Assembly: GCA_963989245.1 (NCBI GenBank)
Contig: OZ022339.1
Location: 33,721,328 to 33,785,327 of the forward strand
DNA: 64,000 bases
Source: Nansenia antarctica
Taxonomy: Eukaryota; Chordata; Actinopteri; Argentiniformes; Microstomatidae
Direction of reading: 5' to 3'
Below are positions 11,501 through 21,509 of the stretch, in pieces (within the stretch, counting starts at the first letter, position 1; every line of letters starts with the position of its first letter). The notes under the pieces were generated by a model, which made no database searches, was not told where the DNA came from, and saw nothing but the letters and a program-made list of their open reading frames with translations. Both the position numbers and the translations under genes were made by a program.

Positions 11501-14500
11501 ATTGATTAATATGTTCCATAATTGATTGACAGTTAAAAGAGATTGGTTAATATGTTACATAATTGATTGACCGTTAAAATAGTTATTATTTATCGTTAAG
11601 AGAGTTAAAAAGTACATTTCTATTGTATTGGCTAAGAATAGATAGAACTGCAGGTCCCAGAAGGCCTTGCGGCAAGACGTCATAGAAGTTGACAGTTTGT
11701 TGTTTTGGAGAAATGCGAATTGTAACATCCAGAATTGAAAGTGAATACCTAATAGCTTGTTTATTATTTGAAAGTGATCAAAAGTGTATGCCAGCTGATC
11801 TTTTATATAAAGAACCTTTCGCTTTATAACCCAACGTCCTAGCCATCATTTTGGAAGGTAGAAATACTACATTTAGAAATGCACCGGATGCAACATAATT
11901 GTACCACTGTGGATTGTGTATGAGGAGGATTTTGGTACTCACAGCCCACGTGTACAGCTCCTTCTCCACAGTAACCACGGCAAAGTGCGTCTCCCCAGCA
12001 CACACATGCTGGGCCCCGGTGCCCCCTTTAAAGGTGTCCAGTTTCTGGGGGGTGAACTTCCCGCCACCCCAGAAATACACTTCCCTGGAGCGTGTGGTCA
12101 CCACGGCAACAGAGCTCTCACTCGGGGTGCTCAACCTAAAGACAAGTTACAATTATTATAATTACATTTTTTAAATAATAATAATTATAATAATTATAAT
12201 AATAATAATAACTTTTATTTGTATAGCACTTTTCCTGCAAACATTGCAGCTCAAAGTGCTTTAATCATTATATAGTCATAATTTAAAGTCATATAAATCA
12301 CACAAATACTTAGATAACAGGTTTTAACACAATGTTTATATATTAAGAACATGTATGAACTCAAAGCTTCAGCGTCTTTGAGCCTCGGAAAAGCGCTATA
12401 TACTGTAAATACAATGAATTATTAATTATTTATTATAAAGCTGATGCATAATAATAATAAGATGAGAAACTATTGAAACCTACTTGGGTCTTTTCATAGC
12501 CGAGTTCAACAAGGCACATCGATCGTCCAGAGCCCTGAAACAGCAGGAAAGGTGGTCGTTTACTGAGAGGAAACAGCTGTTTGGATCATCTCTTACTTAC
12601 AGCACCCATCTTTTGTTATGTAACAGACTACATATTTCCCCCCCCCTTCAATCAGACTCACTGCCGGTTGCAAGAGATGATCGGCTGATCCAGGATCTGT
12701 TGAGCTGTGGGTCTCTTTTCCGGATCCTGAAACACAAATGTATCTGACATTACATTTCATTATCATCCATCACAGAATGTTCTGTATGCAGTATGTTTAA
12801 ATGAGAAACAATGATTGGCTTTTCCCATTCACATTCATTCAAGTGGACTGTTGTTAAATTGTACTGCATTGATGATAATCACACTGAGACTGAAATAAAT
12901 GGTAAATTAACTACACTTATATAGTGCCTTATTCCAAAGCACTTTACAATGGCCTCTCATTCACCCATTCACACACACATTCACACACCAATGGCGACAA
13001 GCTACCATGCAAGGTGCCGGTCCGCTCATTGGGAGCAATTTGGGGGTTCAGTGTCTTGCCCAAGGACACCTCGGCATGTGGCCAGTCGGGATTCGATTAG
13101 ACGCCGGCTCTACCTCCTGTTCCACTGCCTCTTCTCCCCACTCACCTGATCCAGGCACTCGTACACCAGCTTGATCAGCTCAGAGGAGTAAACGTCAGAG
13201 TTCACCTCCATCGTCCAGTTCCCCTGCACGATCTTCACACACAGGTTCAGTGGGTTCTAGACGGGACACAAGCAGCACACTTCAGATACGAACGGCGGTG
13301 ATATCAAACTAACATAACGTTAAATGTAACAGTCCATAGACACTCAAACCCTTTTATCTAGCCAGCATGACCAATCCCACCACCGTGACAAATAAGACAG
13401 GTACAGCTACAGTTACAGTAACAAAGGTGCATCAATTGCAAGGTAAAATGGGACAAACAGGAGGATACCCATAATCCAATGCTCAACAAAAGCTGAGGCC
13501 TTGAGCATTGCTGACTTTTATTTATTTTTGTCATTTGTTGTTATGTATGTTAATGAGTATATTTTCTCCTTTGTAATATGTTTGGTGATATTATGTATAT
13601 TGATGTTATTCTTCTTTGCTATGTTTTTTTCTGATGATTTCCTTCATGTTTCATGTTTTATTGGGGATCCTAATAAAATAAAAAATAATCAAATCCATAA
13701 CACTTACCGTTGCATCAAATGTTCTAGTGAGAGTCAAGACTTCAAAAATGACACAGCCCATGGCCCAGATGTCAGATTTGAAATTGTACTTTACTCCCTG
13801 GCACAGCTCTGGAGACATATAGTACGGCGTGCCTACACACTACACAAGAGAGAAACAAATAATAATAACATTTGTCCCAAGACTGTTGTTGTTATACATA
13901 TCATACACACCAGTACCTTACAGAAACTAAAAAGTGAGCACTTAAATACAAATCACTTGGAATAAGGTCCTAAATTTGCAGCATTGCAAAAATGTGGGTT
14001 TATAAATGTGTCTATTCATGTGAGTCCAGCAGAGTGCTAAGAATCCTATCTGTGTTATCATAAGGTAATCACATTCAGAGCAGCGGCTGTGTGTGCCGTA
14101 GCCTCGTAGCCATGCTAGCTATCCTTAGGGGCTTTTCATCAAGACAGAAATAGCACTGCTCAAGGTCACCAAAGACAATTAGCAGCACGCGGCGGACGCT
14201 AGCTGCCGCTTCTGACGTCGGTCTCCATCACACAGTGGTCATGTGTCTGGAGGGGTGGAGGAGGAGTCAGGGACCGGAGTATGAACACAGCAGGCCTGGT
14301 TAGACTCAGGGGGAATGGACCGGAGTATGAACACAGCAGGCCTGGTTAGACTCAGGGGGAATGGACCAGAGTATGAACACAGCAGGCCTGGTTAGACTCA
14401 GGGGGAATGGACCAGAGTATGAACACAGCAGGCCTGGTTCTGCTCAGGGAGGATTGGACCGGAGTATGAACACTATTAGTAGACTCGGGGGATCATGGTG

Positions 14501-16739
14501 TCTGCTGCCCACAAAGGGGACAGAGGCCTACCTCTGGACTTGATAAGCGTTACTATTCACAGCCTAGATAATTTATTGTTCTTATTTCTTTGCTTATATA
14601 TTGTTGTTTTATGATCCTACGCTGCACCGACCTCACCAAGTCAATTTCCTGTATGTGCCAAATATACTTGGCCAAACAATTCTGATTCTGATTCTGATTG
14701 GCCAGCAGGACAATATGATGACTCATCATCGCACATGCTCAGATCTGTTTGGCCAACAGAACAAACACAACCTAGTAAATCCCATCTCTGGCATCTCAGA
14801 CTGACAGTGAAACATTACTTACAGTCTCAGCCATGGCATACTGGGAGTCAAGCTTCTTAGCTAGTCCGTAATCGCCTAATTTAATGAGGTTGGTTTTAGT
14901 CAGGAAGATATTCATCGTCTTTATATCCCTGCAGGAGAAAAAGGAAAGGACAAGGTCAAGGAAAACAATACTGCAGATGTGAGAGCATTTCAGAAATTGT
15001 ACCATCAATTGTACCACTAGTGTTCACCAAGGAAGTCTATTGTCATAACAAAGTGCACTACAGTCACACAGCACAAGTTACAAATACAGCCAGCACAGAG
15101 ACAGTTGAAAAAAGGAAAGAAAGAGGGGAAAAAATTAAGAAGAGGAAAGCCTGACCAAATGCTAAAATGTACCTGTGCAGGACTCCAGCCTTATGAATGT
15201 GTGCCACTGCTGATGTGATTTGGTACAGGTACCACACAACATCCTGGGAGAGTATTTACAGGTGGTAGAAAATACATTAAATTCAAGTCAAGACAGGTTA
15301 ATTCAAAGATATGTTGTCTCTACACAATGTGCTGCTATGATAACTTTCATTCATACCTCCTCCGAGAACAGTTTGCCCTTCTGTTGGTTGATTTTCTCAA
15401 AAAGATTTCCTCCTGAAAAAAGATGTTGAATTCATTCACTTTTTCATTTTAGGAATTTAGCTGACGCCTTATTCCAAAGTGACTTACAATCGATACATTT
15501 GACTAAGCAAGTGAGTCATCAATTCACCAGTTGAAGCAGGAAGAGTAATCTAGCTCAGGCCAGGGGCCATTGGCAGTCGTCGTGATACATTTTAAAAACA
15601 TTTTATAGACACTGGAGAAACAGTACAAGGGGAGAAGAACTCTTAGGAGACACAGTATAGGGGAAAAGCAGGTGTCGCAGGAGACGCAGCGCTGGGGGGT
15701 AGATAAAACCTGTATGTCTCATAATTCAAAGGACAGTTTGTTCCTGTTACAGTGATTTTATCTTGATTAGCGCTGTAAGCCGAGCATATAGTGACATTGA
15801 ACTGAGCATTTAAATGTCAGCCCAGCCAGAAATGTCCAAAAATAGATGTTTCTGTTCTTCTCACCATTGCAATATTCCAGCTCGATAAGCAGAGTGTTCT
15901 TGTCTGTGAAATGGTTGAAGTAGGCTATGATGTTGTTATGCTGCAGGATGGACAGGATGCTTATCTCGTTCATCACATCTTTGCGCTCTTTGTCTGAGAG
16001 GCAGTTCAAATCCACCTCCTTCCACACCACTAGAGAGTTGTCCTGTAAAGTGATGGGGAGGGGGGGGGGGACAGGTTAGGACAGGTGGGCGCCCAACTGC
16101 AGTCCCAGAGAGCTACAGGGTGAGCAGGCATTTTGTTCCAGGCCAGCATTAACACAACTCATTCAATTAATCATGGCCCAGATTAATGCTTGATGATTGT
16201 TTGAAACGGGTGTGTTAACGCTGGGCTGGAAAGAATGCTTTTACCCCCAGCAGCCCCCTGGATGAGAGGTGGGGGAAGTCAGAAAATAAACAAAACGTCT
16301 ACTGCTGTGAAGGCTCCAATAGGCCCTGAAAAGGCATGCAATAATGTGTCTTGCCCTCATGCAAGAATGTCACACAGTGGTATGTATCAACACTGTAGTA
16401 ATATGCCGATCTGCTGTGACAGCATAGTGTTGTGTACTGTAGCCTACATGAAGCTGGAAGGGGAGAGGGAATCATGGTCTAATATAAAGGGAGCTAAGGT
16501 TCATGTGGTCAATTAGACTTCTATTTACTGGTCAATAACTACTATTTACTTACCTCTGTTCGTCTGTACAGAGTTGCCTCTCCGAACGCGCCTCTTCCAA
16601 GGATCCTGATCGGAATGTAATGGAGCTTCTCTTCCTCGCCACTATACGCGGCCGACGATGATCTGGCACTGGCAACACTTTCACTGCCCAAATCCGAATT
16701 TAGAGAAGCAAAATGCCTCTCGTAGTCTTCTAGTGACAT
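603..16739 (-). CDS. nek9: NEK9 (Nercc1) serine/threonine kinase, complete, 23 coding exons
   Basis: NIMA-related mitotic kinase that acts in spindle and centrosome assembly and activates NEK6/NEK7 (family knowledge). Exons, minus strand, from the start: 16739-16554, 16042-15865, 15412-15357, 15243-15173, 14928-14823, 13839-13708, 13256-13146, 12726-12662, 12534-12484, 12135-11943, 11109-10965, 10216-10016, 9486-9440, 7836-7675, 7294-7186, 7072-6911, 6328-6161, 5918-5859, 5207-5029, 2165-2004, 1271-1170, 936-883, 791-603. Phases agree at every junction and sum to 962 codons, near the mammalian ~979. Kinase about residues 40-300: glycine loop GRGAFG 48-53, Lys70 in VVWKEVDL, HRDIK at 163-167, DYG in place of DFG at 183-185, activation-loop GTPYY with Thr203. 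RCC1 repeats about 325-720 (VSCGD and WGCG motifs). Coiled coil about 880-925. Start: ATG at 16739 gives MSLEDYERH, like vertebrate NEK9; an in-frame ATG lies nine codons upstream. Nothing suggests a pseudogene. Confidence 0.96.
1535..1990 (+). mobile_element. LINE 3' end fragment in a NEK9 intron
   Basis: Codons around 1691-1830 read SRAFSRSAPRLWNSLPPNI and then a STFKSSLKTHLF stretch. This is the C-terminal signature of fish non-LTR retrotransposon reverse-transcriptase proteins. It is followed by an AATAAA-bearing 3' tail and an ATT-rich tail ending near 1990, right beside NEK9 exon 20. The fragment is 5'-truncated. LINE identity is secure; the clade is not. Confidence 0.75.
2255..2600 (-). 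repeat. LINE/SINE 3' tail fragments
   Basis: Contains a tail of the type TTTATTGTCATTGCAGAGTA...GTACCAGACAATGAAATGCA. The same tail occurs at 22110-22190 (opposite strand), 30070-30145 and 53120-53215. A second tail of the form AAAGTCAGCTTTATTGTCAA starts near 2395. These are short 3' ends of retroposons with no coding content. Confidence 0.6.
2708..4859. mobile_element. Non-autonomous hAT-like DNA transposon with 8-bp target duplication, in a NEK9 intron
   Basis: The termini are inverted repeats: CAGGGTTTCCGTTA at the left and TAACGGAAACCCTG at the right. They are flanked by the identical 8-mer GCTTGTAT at 2700-2707 and 4860-4867. CAGGG-type ends with an 8-bp duplication are hallmarks of the hAT superfamily. 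Both subterminal regions carry repeated CCGGACA and GTCCGG motifs, as expected of transposase-binding repeats. No hAT transposase (dimerisation/BED) ORF is present, so the element is non-autonomous. Its interior holds a retrotransposon integrase fragment (3659-4591). Confidence 0.85.
3659..4591 (-). pseudogene. Gypsy-type LTR-retrotransposon pol fragment (integrase), inside the hAT element
   Basis: A 310-codon open frame. From about residue 130 it reads as a Gypsy integrase: an H-x-x-H...C-x-x-C zinc-binding region (HESQWSGHLGITKTYQLILKH, then CRCCHTC when read in two parts), then a core with the two aspartates in IIDCVGPLP and QSDQGTNF. The frame stops soon after VRCHARSLH, before the position of the third catalytic residue (Glu), and no chromodomain or 3' LTR follows. 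The N-terminal ~120 codons carry a CAITRAQ motif seen in Gypsy polyproteins and are otherwise low-similarity. It is therefore a truncated, presumably inactive fragment, not a full element. An alternative is a domesticated GIN-like exon whose remainder is spliced in, but I see no flanking coding exons to support that. Confidence 0.75.
4900..5015 (-). repeat. tRNA-derived SINE fragment
   Basis: Read on the minus strand this has a tRNA-like head with a B-box-like GTTCGATTCCC, preceded by a box-A-like CTCTGTGGTTCAATTTGG. A sister copy lies at 25690-25832. The stem pairing is imperfect and the copy abuts NEK9 exon 19, so I call a SINE head and not a tRNA gene. Confidence 0.6.
5211..5770. repeat. 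(CAGA/CACA)n compound microsatellite, about 560 bp, abutting a NEK9 3' splice site
   Basis: Nearly uninterrupted CAGA, CACA and GACA tetranucleotides. Read on the NEK9 strand it is TCTG/TGTC/TGTG, running straight into the splice acceptor at 5207/5208, so it also supplies the polypyrimidine tract of exon 19. Long open frames across it in several registers are composition artefacts. Confidence 0.9.
6005..6138. mobile_element. hAT MITE, CAGTGGTTCTCAAACC family, copy 1
   Basis: Short palindromic element starting CAGTGGTTCTCAAACC and ending GGTTTGAGAACCACTG. The flanks gcataagc and gcttaagt are an imperfect 8-bp duplication (6 of 8 match). A second copy with a perfect duplication is at 27739-27867. 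It lies in the NEK9 intron between exons 18 and 17. Confidence 0.8.
6530..6910. repeat. GATA/GACA microsatellite interleaved with copies of the NEK9 exon 16 tail and its splice donor
   Basis: Blocks of GATA and CAGA alternate with the phrase AACCCTGTGTGG(C/T), which in NEK9 is the donor side of exon 16 (true copy at 6907-6920). Extra copies begin near 6532, 6603, 6694, 6757 and 6811. The copy at 6757-6795 also carries about 35 bp of exon sequence (GCGATGGTGAAGCCATCTCC), matching 6921-6940. The array directly follows the authentic donor. Confidence 0.85.
7317..7480. repeat. GGAT/GATA microsatellite plus retroposon tail
   Basis: A GGAT then GATA/GGTA run at about 7317-7400 is followed by ACTTTATTGGTCTCCAAGGG, a common fish retroposon 3' tail read in reverse. 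It lies in the NEK9 intron between exons 15 and 14. Confidence 0.6.
7961..8701. mobile_element. Non-autonomous hAT element, TAGGGATGTCCCGATC ends
   Basis: The left end TAGGGATGTCCCGATC and right end GATCGGGACATCCCTA are inverted copies. The 8-mer CTAAATAA flanks both sides (7953-7960 and 8702-8709). Many GATCGG/GGTATC repeats lie inside both ends. A direct duplication of about 42 bp (TATGCGCTTAAAATGCGC twice, 8160-8230) and a nested LINE tail (8465-8590) are inside. There is no coding capacity. Confidence 0.88.
8465..8591 (-). mobile_element. LINE 3' tail with GAAT repeat, nested in the hAT element
   Basis: A GAAT run, then GGTCTTTATTGTCATTGC...GTACCAAACAACGAAATT, then an A tract. The same tail ends the LINE at 47256-48125 and recurs at 62735-62880, which identifies it as the 3' end of that family on the minus strand. 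Confidence 0.75.
8745..9013 (-). mobile_element. tRNA-derived SINE, family A, copy 1
   Basis: Read on the minus strand it starts with a tRNA-like head (box A in GCGCAGGAGGTAGAGC, box B in GGTTCGAGCC) and ends with TATATAAGTGGAGTCCATTTA. Other copies are at 12898-13135, 32330-32548, 51436-51683 and 56398-56662, all in the same orientation. Copies differ at several per cent of sites, so they were inserted some time ago. Confidence 0.75.
9719..9990. mobile_element. Long-inverted-repeat MITE, TTGAAAATCAATGAC family, copy 1
   Basis: The arms GTTGTTGAAAATCAATGACA...CGCTAGTC and GACTAGCGAG...TTCTCAACAACGTTG face each other around a ~100-bp centre. Copies 2 and 3 are at 11163-11449 and 41185-41490. 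The ends of this copy are eroded. It sits next to NEK9 exon 12. Confidence 0.65.
10448..10630. repeat. CCCCTACTAA minisatellite
   Basis: Irregular repeats of CCCCTACTAA and CCCCTAAC over about 180 bp in the NEK9 intron between exons 12 and 11. The units resemble, but are not, telomeric repeats. Confidence 0.85.
10716..10870 (-). mobile_element. Retroposon 3' tail, AGCAGACGC family
   Basis: CATTTAGCAGACGCTTTTAT...AAAGCGACTTACAA is the reverse of a tail found in many copies in this window (15440-15710, 19283-19500, 43895-44150 and 50567-50955 on the minus strand; 20390-20525, 30125-30595 and 39010-39155 on the plus strand). The longest copies carry LINE-like coding remnants upstream of it. Confidence 0.65.
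11163..11449. mobile_element. Long-inverted-repeat MITE, copy 2 (best preserved)
   Basis: The outer ends TATGTGCCAGCAGCTGGTGA and the inverse TTTCACCAGCTGCGGTCACA are matched. The inner arms TTGTTGAAAATCAATGGCAC and GTCATTGATTTTCAACAACG are also matched. The whole element would fold into one long hairpin. It is in the NEK9 intron just upstream of exon 11. Confidence 0.75.
12898..13135 (-). mobile_element. tRNA-derived SINE, family A, copy 2
   Basis: Same arrangement as the copy at 8745-9013 (TATATAGTGCC near the plus-strand start, ATTAGACGCCGGCTCTACCT near its end), with part of the box B region deleted. It ends about 10 bp before NEK9 exon 7. Confidence 0.75.
14271..14485. repeat. 46-bp minisatellite, about 4.6 copies
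   Basis: The unit begins GGACCGGAGTATGAACACAG and repeats at 14271, 14317, 14363, 14409 and 14456 (last copy partial). The first three copies are nearly identical, indicating recent expansion. It is in the NEK9 intron between exons 6 and 5. Confidence 0.9.
15440..15710 (-). mobile_element. Retroposon 3' tail, AGCAGACGC family (minus strand)
   Basis: It runs from TTTAGCTGACGCCTTATTCC to the AGTGTCTATA-side block (reverse orientation) and matches the 3' half of the copy at 30125-30595. It is non-coding and lies in the NEK9 intron between exons 3 and 2. Confidence 0.6.
16133..16235. repeat. Short palindromic MITE-like repeat
   Basis: CCAGGCCAGCATTAACACAA at the left faces GTGTTAACGCTGGGCTGGAA at the right, around a centre of about 60 bp. 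No clear target duplication was found. Confidence 0.5.
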
Positions 16740-18016
<1,277 letters not shown>

Positions 18017-19871
18017 ACAGACGTCCCCGCTATCATAACCAAGCCAAAGAGAGAGGTACAGTAAGCAAAGTTATGACAAACTGATATGGATATTGATATT
18101 GCTTTGGTTGTCCATAATCATCTGTTTCATTGCACATTTTAAGCTCAATGTCAAAGTTGTAGGCTTGCCAGAAAGAGAGAACATGGACTTTGACTTCTAA
18201 CTTAAACTCTGAAATGTCAACCTTTAGTCAATCCATTTTAAGTAATACATCCAGACTGTGCCACTGACTGAAATCATTCCGCAAAGCCAAGACAGTGCTA
18301 ATTTCACTGAGTTTTTCATGTTTCTTCTGCAGTATCAGGAATAAGACTAGAATTCACACCAGTCTCCTTGTTCACAATGAAATATGGAGCAGATTTTCCA
18401 CATTACAGATTGGCTACAGCAGGTTTGGGTCTGCTCAGTACTATTCTGCTCACAGTTGCCATTGCTCTGGGCGTCTACTGTAAGTATAAGAAGATTAATC
18501 TCAATACTTTTCGTAGTGTTTTCCTGTTCCTAATGTGAAGTTCAATGCGTAATGTATCTCCTGTACTTTTGTTCACACCATACAAAAAAAATAAATGTCA
18601 ATCTATAATTTTATAAGGTCACTCACCTTTGCAAGGTTTCTCCCCAGTGATGTCAGGTGTGTTCTGTCCACAGGTAACAACAGTAACAATAACAGTGAGC
18701 TGACAGAGCTCAACGTTGAGCTGAAGGAACTCAGAGCCAACTACAGCAGAGTCATCGTAGCTGTAGAGGAGAACCAGCTAGCCATACACACAGTGATCAA
18801 CAAACATCAGCAACTAAGCCTGGCTGCGGAGCAGGAGAGGAGCGAGGACGATGTCCGGCAGAAACAGATGGAGGACCTTCGTATGGAGAAAGAGCAACTG
18901 ACTACCCAAATATCATCGCTTGGTGAGAAACGTTTGGGCTTCCCCCCCCCCCCCCCCCCCCGTAATTCTGTGAACCAACTGATCTAACAATGTTGGACTG
19001 TACGGTACAGTAGAACGGGTCTCTCATTTTGGGGGGAAAAGGATATGTCTCAGTGACTTTGTTCAAAACATTTTCTCTTTTTGTAACAGAGAGAACCTGT
19101 AGCCTTTGCTCACCAGGATGGGAGTGGATGAATTCAAGGTGTTACTACTTTGCTTCTCTTCGTAAAAGCTGGGAAGTTAGCAGAGAGGACTGCATTAGCC
19201 GTGGAGCTGACCTGGTTGTCATAAATACCAAGGAGAAGCAGGTGAGAACAGTTGTATCATATCAAATAGAAGTTAGGCTACATTTAAAAATGTTTGGCAT
19301 TTAGCAGACGCCTTATTCCAAAGCGACTTCCAACAAATACATTTGACAAAGTAAGTGAATTATCTATCCACCAGTCATAGCAGGAAGAAGTAATCTTTAT
19401 TATTAAAATAAAAAATTAAAATTAAAATTAAGTAATCTGTGCTCAGGCCAGGGGCCATTGGCAGTCGTTGTGCTAGAAGAAGGAAGGTTTATTATTATTA
19501 TTATTATTATTTATTAAAACATTTTTAGAGGTGAGGGACAGAGAGGGTGAGAGGGGAGTGAAACCTGGAAACCAGTCGATTCAGATTCGATATTTTTATG
19601 ACCAATGATTTTTTTCTCATAATTTTCCATGGCTTTTAGGCCATTGGAAACGTTAACATGGCAAAAAGTGGTTCATAACTGGTGGTTTATACACTGTGTC
19701 TTCAATGTGTGTTTACTCAGGACTTCATAACAGTCACCTTAAACGGTTTAACCTGGTATGACGATGGATTTTGGATTGGGCTACATAACGCACGCGGGGA
19801 CCTCATGGATGGGAGGACCCCATGGACATGGGTGAATGGGACTGAGCACATATACAAAATGGGGTAAGAAT

Positions 19872-19914
<43 letters not shown>

Positions 19915-20307
19915 ACAGTGGATTGGGAGTGGAAGTCCTAGACTCAATGACAGGCAGGGGGCTTGTAGGTGTTTTGATAAGAAATTGTAATTTGACAGAT
20001 TGTTACTGCCACTGATGTAGCTAAATTGGCTACATTATCACTATCAACATTGAGTCAACTTATCAACTTTCACCAACTTATGACAACCTACAGTATGATC
20101 CAACTTGACAGTTTGTCTTTACCTTTGTTTCAAAGATACTGGAAAGATAGGAGTCCTGTCGACATCTATTCGGGTAAGAACTGTGCTCTCACTCACGGAA
20201 TTGCCAATTCTTTGAAGACTTGGACTGATGCCCCATGTAACCTTCTAAATAAATGGATATGTGAGAGGGGAACTGCCAAGAATTACTCAGAAGGATTGGT
20301 TGCATAG
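18017..20307 (+). CDS. Type II transmembrane C-type lectin-like receptor 1, sugar-site residues lost
   Basis: Recognised exons: 18333-18479 (transmembrane), 18674-18922 (neck), 19090-19241, 19721-19863 and 20136-20307 (C-type lectin domain). All phases agree. From the ATG at 18377 this gives 272 residues: a short cytoplasmic end, a membrane segment about 12-34 (LATAGLGLLSTILLTVAIAL), an Asn-rich then coiled neck about 35-117, and the lectin fold 118-272 with CSPGWEW...CYYF, WIGL, WTDAPC and WICE. The calcium/sugar motif EPN is replaced by SPVD, so a protein ligand, as in NK-type receptors, is likelier than a sugar. A 39-bp candidate upstream exon (18017-18055) has matching phase-1 ends, but its acceptor is weak and no first exon with ATG was found, so the true start is uncertain. 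An alternative acceptor at 18362/18363 would shorten the transmembrane exon by 30 bp in frame. Closest families are fish CD209-like/illr-like receptors; orthology cannot be settled. Confidence 0.85.
18942..18961. repeat. Poly-C tract just after a lectin neck exon
   Basis: An uninterrupted C run of about 19 bases, 20 bp downstream of the neck-exon donor. It is prone to slippage and sequencing error and has no evident function. Confidence 0.8.
19283..19500 (-). mobile_element. Retroposon 3' tail in a lectin gene intron
   Basis: GGCATTTAGCAGACGCCTTA...TCATAGCAGGAAGAAGTAAT, interrupted by an A/T-rich insertion near 19400. It is a member of the AGCAGACGC tail family, minus orientation. Confidence 0.6.
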
Positions 20308-21509
20308 AAACCAAGCAGCGAATTATTTGAGCCACATTGATGGAACCGAACGCAAAATGAAATTATCGCCGATTAGAAGATAATCTCGCTTAGTGGAATA
20401 GGGCCCTGGTCCTAGCATAGATTTGTTTTTCTTATGATGACTGATGGATGATTCACTTACTTAGACAAATGTACGGTATTTGTGGTAAGTCACTTTGGAT
20501 AAAGGCGTCTGCTAAATGTCATGTCTTGTGTTCTTTTTCTATTATTGTAATATTCAACAAAAATAAATAAAATAAATAAACGTAAATTAAATGTTATGGG
20601 ATATGGGCTATGAAGTAATGAGTGAAGACATTATAATGTTATTGTATTATTTATGTATCTCTGCATTTCAACCTTTTAAATCATCATGGAATAGAACAAT
20701 GGAAACATAAGTAATGTGATGTCAGGTGTCGGCAACTACAGCAGCGTGATCCAAGCCCAGGAGCAGGTCCAGAGTGATACAGACAGACATGATCACTAGA
20801 TATAAACAAATATTGGCGGATTGTATTATCTTATTTATGTTTCCATGTAGAGACACTTTACTTTTGAAAGCATGAAAGGGGAGATTCGAAACGAGGGCAA
20901 AGTTTTGTAGAGCATGTAATTATTCAAATGTTATAGAATATATCATTGTTTTATATACACTTACATTATGTGTTCGTTGTCTATTTTCACTGTTCAATCT
21001 GATAAAAAGACAGAACAGAATAATGGAATTAACAACATAAATGTTATGCGATTAACTGACAACTACATGAAAGTATAAGTATAAATTAAAGTATAAATAT
21101 TATTATTAGTGCATGAGCCAATGATGAACATTGAAGAGAAACAACAAAAATAAAGCAAAAATAGATATGCAAAAAGCACATTTACATCACAACAACAACA
21201 ACAAAAAACATAAGAAACATTTGCATACAACCGAGACACTTATTTCTGCTTGGTGACTTGCTTAAACCAAATTATTATTTAAGTAATTCAGTCAGTTCAC
21301 AGTAAGTCAGTCAGTCAGTTCACAGTAATTTAGTCAGTTTCAGATCTTTCTACAGCGATAAATTCCACACACAAGACAAGAAAAACATCTCCAGCCAAAC
21401 AACCTTTGATCTTTTAGTATTTACATGACAGGTAGACACAGTGCATTGACATCCACTCTAGTTTATCATAGACATAGAGGCCGACAGACCGAGACACAGA
21501 GACAAGGCA
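20308..21509. other. Spacer between the two lectin genes
   Basis: It contains a retroposon tail (20390-20525), AATAAA signals around 20561-20580 that could serve lectin gene 1, a relic neck exon (20717-20785) and otherwise A/T-rich unique sequence. No complete gene is seen. Confidence 0.6.
20717..20785 (+). pseudogene. Relic neck exon of a third lectin receptor copy
   Basis: TGATGTCAGGTGT at 20717 repeats the intron just before the neck exon of lectin gene 1 (18648-18660). It is followed directly by codons reading NYSSVIQAQEQVQ, which align with NYSRVIVAVEENQ in that neck exon. The acceptor and first half of the exon are deleted and a stop follows at about 20797. No lectin-fold exons accompany it. 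This reads as debris of a tandem duplication. Confidence 0.65.

Noticed and set aside
13501..13965. 154-codon open frame on the plus strand
   Set aside because: It runs across NEK9 exon 6 in antisense and an A/T-rich intron, and has no recognisable domain.
14271..14485. Possible CRISPR or regulatory repeat array
   Set aside because: Direct 46-bp units without spacers in an intron; an ordinary minisatellite.
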